Assembly: GCF_001642935.1 (NCBI RefSeq)
Contig: NZ_CP016761.1
Location: 2,604,001-2,668,000 of the forward strand
DNA: 64,000 bases
Reading direction: 5' to 3'
From: Fictibacillus arsenicus
Lineage (GTDB): Bacteria; Bacillota; Bacilli; Bacillales; Fictibacillaceae
The notes under the pieces are model-generated. The model did not search any database. It saw nothing but the letters and a program-made list of their open reading frames with translations, and had not been told where the DNA came from. The translations under genes were made by a program, and so were the position numbers. How positions within the stretch are numbered: the stretch's first letter is position 1; each line of letters begins with the position of its first letter. Below, one piece after another: positions 56,054-64,000 of the stretch.

Positions 56054-56846
56054 ATTTCATACCTAATAGTGTTTTAATCTTGCCAAAGAATCCTTTTTCT
56101 TCCTCTAAAGACAAAAGAGGAACTGATTCTCCTAAAATTCTTCTAGCGATATTACGGTAGGCAATTGAAGCCTTAGAATCCGGTTGCATTACTACCGGCT
56201 CGCCTTTATTTGCAGCCTTAATTACGTTTTCATCATCAATGACTACTCCTAAAAGCTCTATGGAAAGTACTGATACGATCTCGTCAACATCGAGCATATC
56301 ACCGCTTTTTGCAAGGTGATTACGCAATCTGTTTACGATTAGTTTTGGTGCTTCAACTTCTTCTTGTTCTAGTAAACCGATAATACGGTCAGCATCACGA
56401 ACAGATGAAATTTCTGGATTTGTTACGACAATCGATTTATCTGCTCCTGCTATAGCATTTTTAAAGCCTTGTTCAATGCCTGCTGGACAGTCAATAATAA
56501 CATAATCATAATCTTGCTTTAATTCCTGTACAATTTTTTTAACTTGTTCAGGCTGAATAGAAGACTTATCTTTTGTTTGAGCTGCTGGCAGCAAATACAA
56601 ACATTCAAAGCGTTTATCTTTAATTAAGGCTTGATTAAGTTTGCAGCGTTCTTCTGCTACATCTACCAGATCGTAAATGATCCTGTTCTCAAGTCCCATT
56701 AATACATCAAGGTTACGCAACCCAATATCGGTATCTACAAGACATACTTTTTTCCCAGAAAGAGCTAGAGCAGTCCCTATATTGGCTGAAGTCGTCGTTT
56801 TCCCGACTCCACCTTTCCCAGACGTGATGACAATCGCTTCTCCCAT
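56052..56846 (-). CDS. minD: Septum site-determining ATPase MinD
   Basis: ParA/MinD-type ATPase that recruits MinC to the membrane to block polar division. Deviant Walker A GKGGVGKTTTSANIG at residues 10-24, IIDCPAGIEQGF near 118, and the C-terminal amphipathic membrane-targeting helix (GFFGKIKTLLGMK). 264 aa. 15 bp downstream of minC. Confidence 0.98.
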   Translation of the reverse strand: MGEAIVITSGKGGVGKTTTSANIGTALALSGKKVCLVDTDIGLRNLDVLMGLENRIIYDLVDVAEERCKLNQALIKDKRFECLYLLPAAQTKDKSSIQPEQVKKIVQELKQDYDYVIIDCPAGIEQGFKNAIAGADKSIVVTNPEISSVRDADRIIGLLEQEEVEAPKLIVNRLRNHLAKSGDMLDVDEIVSVLSIELLGVVIDDENVIKAANKGEPVVMQPDSKASIAYRNIARRILGESVPLLSLEEEKGFFGKIKTLLGMK

Positions 56847-56861
56847 GCTTCATTCCCCTTT

Positions 56862-57545
56862 CTATACCAAGCTGTTCAACGTCGGTCTAAGTCGGTGAAC
56901 AGTACTGATCCGATCGATCCGAATCTGTTGTTCCTCTTTGGATATGTAAGCAAACTCCATCTCATTCCCCAAATCAGGATAAGAGTCTGGTGCTCTATTA
57001 ATATGATGTGCAATCCTTAGCTGAGAAGGTTTCATAACAGAAGCAGCAATGATCGCTTCTTCATTCCCTTTGCTTCCGCAATGAGCGATTCCTTTTAAGG
57101 CACCCAGAATATAAATGTTACCGGTAGCGATTACAGTTCCACCCGGGTTTACATCACCTACAAGAAGCAAATCACCCTGAATATCTAATACCTGTCCGGA
57201 TCTAACAATCTTTGAAACGGTCACTACCTGTGCATCTTTTCTCAGTTCCTCAGCTTCTGCTTTGGTGATAACATCTGATTCAATATGTTCTAAGATCAGA
57301 TTCTCCTTTTGTTTTAAAACTTCCCGCAATTTCTCTTCTTGTTCAGCAGTAACATATCTCGTTCCTGCTTTCACTTTAACAGAAATAACTGGACCATTGA
57401 GCAGCTGTCCACTGTTTGCAGTTAATTTATCATGGAGTTCCTCAATAATTTTTTCGAAGGAACATTTATCATCCAACAACAAAATGAGGCCGTCTTTTGT
57501 ACCTTTTATTGTTACGTTGTGCTGCAGTTTCTGTACCATTGCCAT
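56862..57545 (-). CDS. minC: Septum site-determining protein MinC
   Basis: FtsZ assembly inhibitor, 227 aa. The N-terminal domain (about 1-100) binds FtsZ; the C-terminal beta-helix (VRSGQVLDIQGDLLLVGDVNPGG ... GNIYILGALKGIAHCG) binds MinD. GAGGTG lies 4-5 nt before the ATG. Fourth gene of mreBCD-minCD. Confidence 0.96.
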   Translation of the reverse strand: MAMVQKLQHNVTIKGTKDGLILLLDDKCSFEKIIEELHDKLTANSGQLLNGPVISVKVKAGTRYVTAEQEEKLREVLKQKENLILEHIESDVITKAEAEELRKDAQVVTVSKIVRSGQVLDIQGDLLLVGDVNPGGTVIATGNIYILGALKGIAHCGSKGNEEAIIAASVMKPSQLRIAHHINRAPDSYPDLGNEMEFAYISKEEQQIRIDRISTVHRLRPTLNSLV

Positions 57546-57602
57546 TGTTCACCTCAACGTACTAACATTCGACAGCTAGGTCTAAATTCCTCTTTGCTGG
57601 AG

Positions 57603-58124
57603 TTAGTTTTCTTTTAGAGTATCCTTCAGCAGGTTTAGCTGCTTCACATATGGATAATAAATGAGTATCGCAAAGAAACCGTTTAAGATGAGGGTAGGCA
57701 ACAATCTTTTATAGAGAAACATATCTATCATTTGATAGCTGATCCCAATAAGACTGTTTAAACCATAAACAAAAAACTCTAGGATAGCTACACCAACAAT
57801 GGAAAGAAGCAGTGTAACGATAAGGTTTCCGAACAGATATCTTGAGAAAACAGATGTAATATAGGCGGTTGCAGCCATTGAAAATAAGTATACACCAATA
57901 ATATCTGTATAAAGCAAATCAGTAAGGAGTCCAAATCCTAGTCCATAGACCAGTCCATACGTCGAATTTAAATATATAGCAATAAATAAAATCATTACCA
58001 TAGAGAAACGAGGAATAAATTGCCATTCCATATTGTTCTCCTGCGGCAATAAAGCTTGCATCAAGGAACTCTCACTAATAAATGCTAAATAGATAAGAAA
58101 AGGAAGAAGGATTTTTTTCATCAT
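57603..58124 (-). CDS. mreD: Rod shape-determining membrane protein MreD
   Basis: 173-aa integral membrane protein with five to six segments (e.g. RFSMVMILFIAIYLNSTYGL), part of the elongasome. Overlaps mreC by 4 bp. Weakly conserved family; assignment rests on position plus hydrophobic profile. Confidence 0.9.
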   Translation of the reverse strand: MMKKILLPFLIYLAFISESSLMQALLPQENNMEWQFIPRFSMVMILFIAIYLNSTYGLVYGLGFGLLTDLLYTDIIGVYLFSMAATAYITSVFSRYLFGNLIVTLLLSIVGVAILEFFVYGLNSLIGISYQMIDMFLYKRLLPTLILNGFFAILIYYPYVKQLNLLKDTLKEN

Positions 58125-58993
58125 TCTTCCTCCTTTTCTTTTAAACTTTCATCTACTGCAGGCATCTCTCTTTCGAGAACCATCACATGATCCAAATCAT
58201 ACAAATCAGCAGAAGGTTTTAAATAAGCAGTCTGAGTTAAACCGACTTCATCTGGTTCAATATCAATAACTTCCCCGATTAGAAGATTAGGAGGAAAAAC
58301 ATCTCCTAGGCCTGAAGTAATAACTTTTTGACCTTTTTTAATCTTCGCATCCACCGGAATCTTTTTAAACAGCAAAGCCTGTCGTTTCGTATCGTATCCT
58401 TCTATCGTTCCAAAAATATTTCTTTCTCCTTGAACAATTGCAGAAAAACGGTTTGTCCGGTCATTATCACTTATAAGCTGAACAGTGGATTGAAACAGAG
58501 AAACATTCGTCACTTTACCTATAAAACCCTGGGGCGAAATAACTGCCATCTTTGGCTTAATTCCGTCTTTTTCCCCTTTGTTGATATAAATAAATTGATT
58601 CCATTGATCAGGAGACCTGCCGATCACAGTTGCTTCGCGCACCTTGAAGTCAGTTAGATCTTCTTCTTTATCAAGCTGTGCTTTTAACGTTTCATTCGTT
58701 TTCTTAACTTCCTGGTACTGTACATATAATTTTGCGTACTCATCTAACCTTGCTTTTAACATTTGATTCTCTTTGTAAAGCTGTTTCATTTCAGCTAAAT
58801 TCTCAAAGAAACCCGCTATTGTATTAGCGGGTTTATAGAAAATCGTTTGTGTTAGTCCTGCAGAATCTTTTAAAAACTGCTCAGGTAAGGTTAGGCTTTC
58901 CCTTTTTTTCATCGAAAAACCGATCAAAGCTACTAGAATAATAATACTGACTAGCAGAATGATAAGCCGTTTATTCGAAAAAAAATGTGGCAT
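58121..58993 (-). CDS. mreC: Rod shape-determining protein MreC
   Basis: 290 aa bitopic protein: one N-terminal membrane segment (LIILLVSIIILVALIGFSM), a coiled coil (about residues 65-105), then the two beta-barrel MreC domains (GRSPDQWNQFIYINKG, VITSGLGDVFPPNLLIGEV). Links cytoplasmic MreB to wall synthases. Ends in an acidic tail. Confidence 0.95.
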   Translation of the reverse strand: MPHFFSNKRLIILLVSIIILVALIGFSMKKRESLTLPEQFLKDSAGLTQTIFYKPANTIAGFFENLAEMKQLYKENQMLKARLDEYAKLYVQYQEVKKTNETLKAQLDKEEDLTDFKVREATVIGRSPDQWNQFIYINKGEKDGIKPKMAVISPQGFIGKVTNVSLFQSTVQLISDNDRTNRFSAIVQGERNIFGTIEGYDTKRQALLFKKIPVDAKIKKGQKVITSGLGDVFPPNLLIGEVIDIEPDEVGLTQTAYLKPSADLYDLDHVMVLEREMPAVDESLKEKEEE

Positions 58994-59007
58994 GAAAATA
59001 CACCTAC

Positions 59008-60045
59008 TTACTTGGATTTAGATCTAGAAGTAATACCAGCTTTGGATTTGAAAAGATGCAGATTTTCAAGCGCTCGGCCAGTTCCTACTGCTACACAATC
59101 CAATGCGTTTTCCGCCACGATAACAGGCATTTTTGTCTCTTCACTTATCACTTTATCCAAGTTTCTCAATAAAGCTCCTCCGCCAGTAAGAACGATACCG
59201 CGATCCATAATGTCAGCAGCAAGCTCTGGGGGCGTTTTTTCAAGAGTTACTTTTACAGCATCCATAATGCTATTAACCGTATCACGCAACGCGCTGGAAA
59301 CTTCTTCCGCAGTAATCGTAATCGTTTTTGGGAGACCTGTCAATAAATCTCGTCCACGAATATCCATGTCTTCAATACCTTCAGGTGTTCCAGCAGATCC
59401 GATTTCAAGTTTAAGAGTTTCTGCAGTTCTTTCACCAATCATTAAGTTATAAGTCTTTTTAATGTAAGCGATGATTGCATCATCCATCTCATCACCTGCG
59501 ATACGAATTGACTGACTCGTTACGATACCTCCAAGAGAGATAATAGCAACTTCTGTCGTACCTCCGCCAATGTCAACAACCATGCTTCCAGTTGGCTCCC
59601 ATACAGGAAGATCAGCTCCGATTGCTGCCGCAAACGGCTCTTCAATCGTATAAGCTTCACGTGCACCAGCTTGCTTTGTAGCATCCTCAACAGCACGTTT
59701 TTCCACAGCTGTTATACCAGACGGTACGCAAACCATTACATATGGCTTGCGCGCGAAAACAGAACGGTTTTTTTGTGCTTGCTGAATAAAATACTTCATC
59801 ATAGTAGCAGTTGTTTCAAAATCCGCAATAACCCCGTCCTTCATAGGTCTTACAGCTACAATATTCCCCGGTGTACGGCCGATCATATTTTTTGCAGCAT
59901 TACCTACTGCCTCAATTGACCCTGTGTCAGTACGCAAAGCAACAACGGAAGGTTCACGCACAACAACACCCTTGCCCTTCACGTAAACAAGTGTGTTTGC
60001 AGTTCCTAAATCAATTCCTAAATCTCTTGAAAATCCACCAAACAT
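59008..60045 (-). CDS. mreB: Actin-like cell shape protein MreB
   Basis: 345 aa actin-fold ATPase filaments guiding lateral wall synthesis. Phosphate 1 [13 protein letters not shown] near residue 12, phosphate 2 [18 protein letters not shown] near 158, adenosine motif [17 protein letters not shown] near 285. First gene of mreBCD-minCD with its own promoter (60086-60115). Confidence 0.98.
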   Translation of the reverse strand: MFGGFSRDLGIDLGTANTLVYVKGKGVVVREPSVVALRTDTGSIEAVGNAAKNMIGRTPGNIVAVRPMKDGVIADFETTATMMKYFIQQAQKNRSVFARKPYVMVCVPSGITAVEKRAVEDATKQAGAREAYTIEEPFAAAIGADLPVWEPTGSMVVDIGGGTTEVAIISLGGIVTSQSIRIAGDEMDDAIIAYIKKTYNLMIGERTAETLKLEIGSAGTPEGIEDMDIRGRDLLTGLPKTITITAEEVSSALRDTVNSIMDAVKVTLEKTPPELAADIMDRGIVLTGGGALLRNLDKVISEETKMPVIVAENALDCVAVGTGRALENLHLFKSKAGITSRSKSK

Positions 60046-60085
60046 TTATGTAAACTCCTTTCATCAAGCAAAACTCATACGTTTG

Positions 60086-60115
60086 ATTATACGCTATAAA
60101 AGAATCAAAAGACAA
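60086..60115 (-). promoter_or_regulatory. Promoter of mreBCD-minCD
   Basis: Minus-strand TTGTCT, 18-nt spacer, TATAAT, starting 3 bp after the radC stop codon. Confidence 0.78.
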
Positions 60116-60117
60116 TG

Positions 60118-60807
60118 TTAAACATATCCTTTTTCTTTTAAACTTACGTATTTTTGATCACCTATAATAATGTGATCCAGCACTTCGATTCCCAGCATTT
60201 TTCCACACTCTACTAACCTTTTAGTAACTTCAATATCTTCCCTGCTTGGAGCGGGATCTCCACTGGGATGATTGTGAAAACAAATAATCGAAGCACTCGA
60301 TCGCTTCAAACCCTCTTTGAACACCTCACGCGGATGAACGATAGAAGTATTCAGACTGCCAATAAAGACTGTCTTCTTATGAAGTACTTGATTTTTAGTA
60401 TTCAAATACAAACATACAAAGTGTTCCTGGTGCAAAAAGCGCAGTTCATCCATTAAGTATCTTGCACCATCTTCTGGGGACCGGATTGTATATCTCTCTT
60501 CAAATTGAAGCCGGCTGATCCGTTTGCCGATTTCAATAGCAGCAATTAGTTCTACCGCTTTGGCAGGCCCAATGCCGTTGATTTCTTTCAGCTCGCCAAT
60601 CGAAGCATCTTTCAAATGTCTTAATCCTTCAAAATGCTGAATAATATGGTGTGAAAGCTGTATGGCAGACATCTGTTTTGTTCCTGTACGTAAAAGGATG
60701 GCTAATAATTCATAGTTGGACAGGGTATCAGGACCGTCTTGCAACAGCCTTTCCCTTGGTCTTTCCTGTAATGGATAATCTTTAATCATAAGCGGTTTTG
60801 TTGCCAC
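60118..60807 (-). CDS. radC: RadC/YsxA family JAB1/MPN protein
   Basis: 229 aa. N-terminal helix-hairpin-helix (LKEINGIGPAKAVELIAAIE, near residue 70) and a C-terminal MPN/JAB metalloprotease-like domain with HNHPSGDPAPSREDIEVT (near 173). The old DNA-repair role of RadC has been disputed; function unclear. 26 bp downstream of maf. Confidence 0.95.
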   Translation of the reverse strand: MATKPLMIKDYPLQERPRERLLQDGPDTLSNYELLAILLRTGTKQMSAIQLSHHIIQHFEGLRHLKDASIGELKEINGIGPAKAVELIAAIEIGKRISRLQFEERYTIRSPEDGARYLMDELRFLHQEHFVCLYLNTKNQVLHKKTVFIGSLNTSIVHPREVFKEGLKRSSASIICFHNHPSGDPAPSREDIEVTKRLVECGKMLGIEVLDHIIIGDQKYVSLKEKGYV

Positions 60808-60833
60808 TTACGTTCCTCCCTCGTTCATTCAGT

Positions 60834-61415
60834 CTATCTGACTGACCCGGTGAAAGAAAATCCGAATTCACTTAGTGTTCTTACCACTCTGGATACCGGC
60901 AAACCTACAACACTAAAATAATCACCATGAATTTTTTCTACGAGTAAAGAACCTGAACCTTGAATGCCATAGCTTCCTGCTTTGTCAAAAGGCTCACCAG
61001 TGCTGATGTACCAGCAAATCGTTTCTTCGCTAAGCGGATAAAATGTCACACTTGTCTTTACTGAAAATAAACGTTTCTTTTCTTGATCCATAATACAAAC
61101 ACCAGTGTAAACATCATGTGTCTGACCAGACAGCATCCTGAGCGTTTCGACAGCTTCTTTTTCATTTTGAGGTTTCCCAAGCCGTTTGTTTCCATAAGCA
61201 ACAATTGTATCAGCACCTAAAATAACATCATTTGGTTTATATGTAAGAACATCTGATGCTTTTTGTTCTGCAAGTGATTGTACCAATTGACTTGGAGTAA
61301 GATTGGGATCCATTTTTTCTTCAAGTGTACTAGGATATGTTTCAAATGGAAGAAGCGTTAATGACAGAAGTTCATATCTTCGAGGTGAAGAAGAGGCTAA
61401 AATGAGGTGTTTCAT
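60834..61415 (-). CDS. maf: Maf nucleotide pyrophosphatase
   Basis: 193-aa house-cleaning dTTP/UTP (and modified nucleotide) pyrophosphatase; in B. subtilis overexpression inhibits septation. LILASSSPRRYELL at residues 3-16, GADTIVAYGNKRLGKPQNEKEA near 70, and the QGSGSLLVEKIHGDYFSVVGLP C-terminal motif region. The ATG at 61415 has AAAGGTGA 4-5 nt upstream; a longer in-frame start is less well placed. Confidence 0.96.
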   Translation of the reverse strand: MKHLILASSSPRRYELLSLTLLPFETYPSTLEEKMDPNLTPSQLVQSLAEQKASDVLTYKPNDVILGADTIVAYGNKRLGKPQNEKEAVETLRMLSGQTHDVYTGVCIMDQEKKRLFSVKTSVTFYPLSEETICWYISTGEPFDKAGSYGIQGSGSLLVEKIHGDYFSVVGLPVSRVVRTLSEFGFSFTGSVR

Positions 61416-61462
61416 GTAATCACCTTTCAATTCGTTCATTGATGTTAAATTTACACAGTTTT

Positions 61463-61491
61463 ACAATAACAAACTTGTAAAAAAAAGACAA
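61463..61491 (-). promoter_or_regulatory. Promoter of maf-radC
   Basis: Minus-strand TTGTCT, 17-nt spacer, TATTGT, about 45 nt upstream of the maf start. Confidence 0.65.
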
Positions 61492-61671
61492 ACGACGCCA
61501 AAAACTTACTTCTATTAGTTTTTCGGCATTTTCGCCTTTTTTATGTGGGCAAATGGAAACATTCATAGACGATTTTTGACAAATTTCTCGAAAGTGCTTA
61601 AAAAGGCAGACTCGGCAGTTGCATTTATAGAATTCAAGACATCCATGATAGGAAAACAGACAGACTAAGCC

Positions 61672-61874
61672 GTTGATTTCCGCTCCAGAGTGCTCTCTTT
61701 CCGCGGGGCGTGCGGTGAGCCATGGTGAAAGATTTAAAATGCTGCTCCTGTGTCTACAAGAAAAACAACAGCGAAGCGAGCTTCCTCGTCGCATGCCTTG
61801 CGAGAAGAATACTCAGGTAGCTGGCACGCTAATCCCGCAGGAGTCTCGCACCTTACGCTTCAATCAACTAGTCA
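61672..61874 (+). repeat. Dispersed GC-rich repeat, copy R11 (long form)
   Basis: Forward orientation: GTTGATTTCCGCTCCAG, TTTCCGCGGGGCGTGCGG, extra module at about 61740-61832 (CTCCTGTGTCTACAAG ... CCTCGTCGCATGCC ... GGCACGC), CCGCAGGAGTCTCGCACC, CAATCAACTAGTCAA. Lies between spoIIB and maf. The 61492-61671 stretch before it holds nothing I recognise beyond a short GGCGAAAATGCC inverted repeat near 61533. Confidence 0.9.
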
Positions 61875-61948
61875 AAGAAGCCTTTCACAAAACCTTCAAA
61901 AACAAAAAAATTATATAGTAGTGCTTTGTTTACAAGAAAAGTACAGAT

Positions 61949-61990
61949 AGAAAAGCAGAGAAAGGGGAGGCTTCTCTGCTTTTCTTAAAA
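61949..61990 (-). terminator. Intrinsic terminator of spoIIB
   Basis: Minus-strand GAAAAGCAGAGA pairs with TCTCTGCTTTTC across an 11-nt CT-rich loop; strong stem just past the spoIIB stop codon. Confidence 0.82.
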
Positions 61991-61997
61991 GGTTTTT

Positions 61998-63002
61998 CTA
62001 TTTTAATGTCTGAAGCAATTGTTTATAAGATTGAAGACTGTCCATAGCCTTTTGCTGAAATGCCCAGTTAAGTTCACCTTTCTTTGTATCTTTCAAAGCT
62101 AGAAAAGCACCTTCTAGCTGTTTTTCGAAGACTGATGCAGCATTAGCTGTTTCGTCCTTCCAGTTTTTCTTTTGTTTCTGTCCGTATTGTTTCCATTTAT
62201 TAAAATCACTTAAAGTTTGATCAAGTCCAGATTCCTTTGTGCCAGGCATTTGTGAAAGGGTTAATACATTTTGCAGAAGAATCTGGCCATTAGTGAAATA
62301 TGTTTCGTCTAAATTGCTCGGTGTTTTTAGGTCGTCGAATGAGAAAGACAGTGTTTTAACGAGTGGTTTTTCCATTTCCTTTTGATAGCTTTCACCATAG
62401 CTTTCTAGTTGGTGTTTTTCATTTGCTATCCCTACAATTACGGCAGATTTTTCATCACCAGCGGAGATGATTACTGCGGAAAATCCTTTATCTTCAATGG
62501 ATTTTACAACGTCTTCAGCTCTTTCTTTTGTTGAAAATACGCCAGCCTGCAGGGCTGAAAATTCTAGGTTTATAGGAGGCAATGAAACAAGTTTTTTTCC
62601 AGATGGAGACTTTTCTTTTTGAACCGGAGCAGTTTCAGGTTTTAGATTTCCAGCTTCTGTGATATCTGTTGAAAATACCATCAAAACCATGATTCCTAAA
62701 ACGGTTCCAGTTACTATTGCTGCCATAACTGCTGCTAAGATCTGCTTCGGCAATGATTTGCCTTTTTGAGGAAGATAAAAGCCTGTCCTTCTTTTAGAAA
62801 ACAAATTCATTTTCTTTCTTTTAAATGATATTTCATTTTTCTTTAAAGGTTCTGCAAGCACCATGAAATTATCTCTATCTAATACTTCAATAGCTGCTGC
62901 TATTTCATTGCTTGATTTCTCTTGCTCTTTGTTGGATTCACTTTCACTATATCGTTTTTCCTTACCATTTATTAATATCGAAATCTCCTGTTTCAAGTCC
63001 AT
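61998..63002 (-). CDS. spoIIB: Stage II sporulation protein B (SPOR domain)
   Basis: 334-aa bitopic protein aiding septal wall degradation and engulfment. A basic cytoplasmic N-terminus (RKKMNLFSKRR), one membrane segment (ILAAVMAAIVTGTVLGIMVLM, near residue 88), then a SPOR-like region (LEFSALQAGVFSTKERAEDVV ... GFSAVIISAGDEKSAVIVGIA, near 148-195) binding denuded peptidoglycan, and a helical tail. Position downstream of a GGDEF gene and upstream of maf agrees with B. subtilis for maf-spoIIB. Confidence 0.88.
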   Translation of the reverse strand: MDLKQEISILINGKEKRYSESESNKEQEKSSNEIAAAIEVLDRDNFMVLAEPLKKNEISFKRKKMNLFSKRRTGFYLPQKGKSLPKQILAAVMAAIVTGTVLGIMVLMVFSTDITEAGNLKPETAPVQKEKSPSGKKLVSLPPINLEFSALQAGVFSTKERAEDVVKSIEDKGFSAVIISAGDEKSAVIVGIANEKHQLESYGESYQKEMEKPLVKTLSFSFDDLKTPSNLDETYFTNGQILLQNVLTLSQMPGTKESGLDQTLSDFNKWKQYGQKQKKNWKDETANAASVFEKQLEGAFLALKDTKKGELNWAFQQKAMDSLQSYKQLLQTLK

Positions 63003-63080
63003 CCGCTCCTCTCTAGCATCTACTAAATCATATGCAAATTGTTATTTAATAGAACTGAAAAAGCAGATTCAAATTCAAAA

Positions 63081-63366
63081 TTAAAGTCGGTTTTCGTAAA
63101 GTAGGTTGCTTTAGAATGAGGTTGATTTCCGTTGCAGGGCTTGCTTTCCGCAGGGTGTGCGGTAAGCCCATTCATCGCAATGCGACTTTGAATGGTCTCA
63201 CCTGTCCCACTCATCCTGCAGGACAAGGAAGGCTCCGGCAGCTTAACACGCACGAAGAAAATGTGAAGTTCATTTTCGAGGAGTCTCGCCCTTCCACTTC
63301 AATTAACTTTTCAATGAAGGACTGATAAAAAATCTTACTATAGCAACAATCTTTAAAAAAATGCCA
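63081..63366 (+). repeat. Dispersed GC-rich repeat, copy R12
   Basis: Forward orientation; core 63121-63316. Outer ends TTAAAGTCGGTTTTCGTAAA..GGTTGCT and TAGCAACAATCTTTAAAAAA plus TGCC form imperfect inverted repeats. It contains the second module at about 63218-63288 (GGACAAGGAAGGCTCCG ... CACGAAGAAAATGTGA ... TTTTCGAGGAGTCTCGC) also found in R10, but not the module of R5/R7/R8/R11. Confidence 0.92.
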
Positions 63367-63370
63367 AATT

Positions 63371-63405
63371 AAAAGACCCCAGATGAATTCCTGAGGTCTT
63401 TCGGG
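63371..63405 (-). terminator. Intrinsic terminator of the GGDEF gene
   Basis: Minus-strand AAAGACCTCAGG-AATTCAT-CTGGGGTCTTTT stem-loop followed by AATTT. Confidence 0.82.
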
Positions 63406-63406
63406 A

Positions 63407-64000
63407 CTATCCTATATAAGCTGCCACTTTATTGCGGCCTTGTTGTTTTGCACCTGTATACATTGCTCTGTCGGCATTTCTTACTAGTGTTAATGGGTCT
63501 TCTCCTTGATGAGGAGCAGTAGCTACCCCAATACTCGCAGTTATGTATATCTTATGTTTACACTTATCGGTTAAATCATTGTGTATTTCAAATCCGTTGT
63601 CCGAAATTACAGAACGAAGCTCTTCAGCTATTTCTAAACATTCTTTCCCGCCAGATTCAGGCAGAAGAATAATAAATTCTTCCCCGCCATATCGGGCTAC
63701 TGTCCCGCGTTCTCCAATAAAATCCTCCAGCCTTCTAGCAAGCATTATGAGTACATCATTGCCGCTTTGATGACCGTAAGAATCATTTACTGCTTTGAAA
63801 TGATCGATATCTAGCAATATAACAGAGAATTGTTTTCTGAAATATTCGTAGTTGTTATACATACTAGCCAGAAGATCCTCAAAGTACCTGTAATTATATA
63901 GACCAGTTAATGGACACTGCTCACTTTTGAGCTTTGTGGATTCATAGTTTCTAGCATTATCAATGGCAACCGCTAAATAGTTTGCTAAAATCTCTAAAAT
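63407..64000 (-). CDS. GGDEF diguanylate cyclase, C-terminal part (cut by window edge)
   Basis: Makes cyclic di-GMP. The frame stays open to the window end. The first visible residues (ILEILANYLAVAIDNARNYE) look like the tail of a GAF domain, then PLTGLYNYRYFEDLL opens the GGDEF domain; LLDIDHFKAVNDSYGHQSGNDVL and active-site ARYGGEEFIILLPE follow. The catalytic GGEEF is intact. The RxxD inhibitory site normally five residues before it is absent (RGTV there), so product inhibition is doubtful. The N-terminus lies beyond 64000. Confidence 0.88.
   Translation of the reverse strand: MLEILANYLAVAIDNARNYESTKLKSEQCPLTGLYNYRYFEDLLASMYNNYEYFRKQFSVILLDIDHFKAVNDSYGHQSGNDVLIMLARRLEDFIGERGTVARYGGEEFIILLPESGGKECLEIAEELRSVISDNGFEIHNDLTDKCKHKIYITASIGVATAPHQGEDPLTLVRNADRAMYTGAKQQGRNKVAAYIG

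Overview
The window is a low-GC Firmicutes chromosome segment from an endospore-forming member of the Bacillaceae. Gene content and order follow the Bacillus subtilis udk-alaS-relA-secDF-ruvAB-nadBCA-obg-spo0B-mreB-maf-spoIIB region closely. Sporulation genes (spoVB, spo0B, spoIVFA/B, spoIIB, safA, a yhcN-type lipoprotein gene, an rsfA-type regulator) and the lineage-typical rpmA with its Prp protease confirm this. It is not B. subtilis itself: an RNase E/G gene is present, secD and secF are separate, and several B. subtilis neighbours (yrrN/yrrO, glnQHMP, yrvC/yrvD, bofC/csbX, pheA, coxA) are missing from their usual places. Most genes lie on the minus strand.

Layout. 1-8.5 kb: udk (cut by the window edge), trmR/yrrM, mltG, yrzB-yrrK-yrzL, alaS with a T-box leader, yrrI, and two small proteins. 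8.6-15.2 kb: recD2, a TPR protein, mnmA-iscS-cymR (tRNA thiolation, cysteine desulfuration and its regulator) and a YczE-like membrane protein. 15.3-17.8 kb (plus): rarA and an RsfA-type regulator. 18.1-25.9 kb: tcdA, 6S RNA, aspS, hisS with a T-box leader, a small HTH-like protein, dtd, relA. 26-31.3 kb: apt, recJ, secF, secD. 31.7-35.2 kb: comN, spoVB (plus), yrbG, yrzE (plus). 35.2-43 kb: the ruvAB-DUF2905-queA-tgt-yajC operon, a spore lipoprotein, a CotS-like kinase and safA. 43-48.3 kb: the NAD operon nadBCA facing nifS-niaR across a NiaR-type operator. 48.3-55.6 kb: pheB, obg-spo0B, rplU-prp-rpmA, rng, spoIVFA-FB. 56-64 kb: mreBCD-minCD, radC, maf, spoIIB and a truncated GGDEF gene.

The most unusual feature is a family of 12 intergenic GC-rich repeats (R1 to R12, core about 80-260 bp). 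They have GTTGATT/AATCAAC core ends, a nested GGTGAG...CTCACC palindrome and, in better-preserved copies, about 25-bp imperfect terminal inverted repeats of the type AAAGGCT..TTGTTGCT. Optional internal modules are shared by subsets of copies. They behave like non-autonomous (MITE-like) elements; two sit between a T-box terminator and the synthetase start codon (alaS and hisS). Other regulatory architecture of note: a terminator, promoter and Shine-Dalgarno nested in one hairpin between secF and recJ; promoters whose -35 box contains the stop codon of the preceding gene; and a perfect 16-bp palindrome upstream of rarA.

Functional links: nifS supplies sulfur for the NadA iron-sulfur cluster while NiaR senses niacin status; iscS supplies MnmA; Prp matures L27 encoded next to it; SpoIVFA restrains the SpoIVFB protease; mreBCD-minCD joins cell shape with division-site placement; RuvAB (with RuvX, RecJ, RecD2 and RarA nearby) serve recombination and repair.
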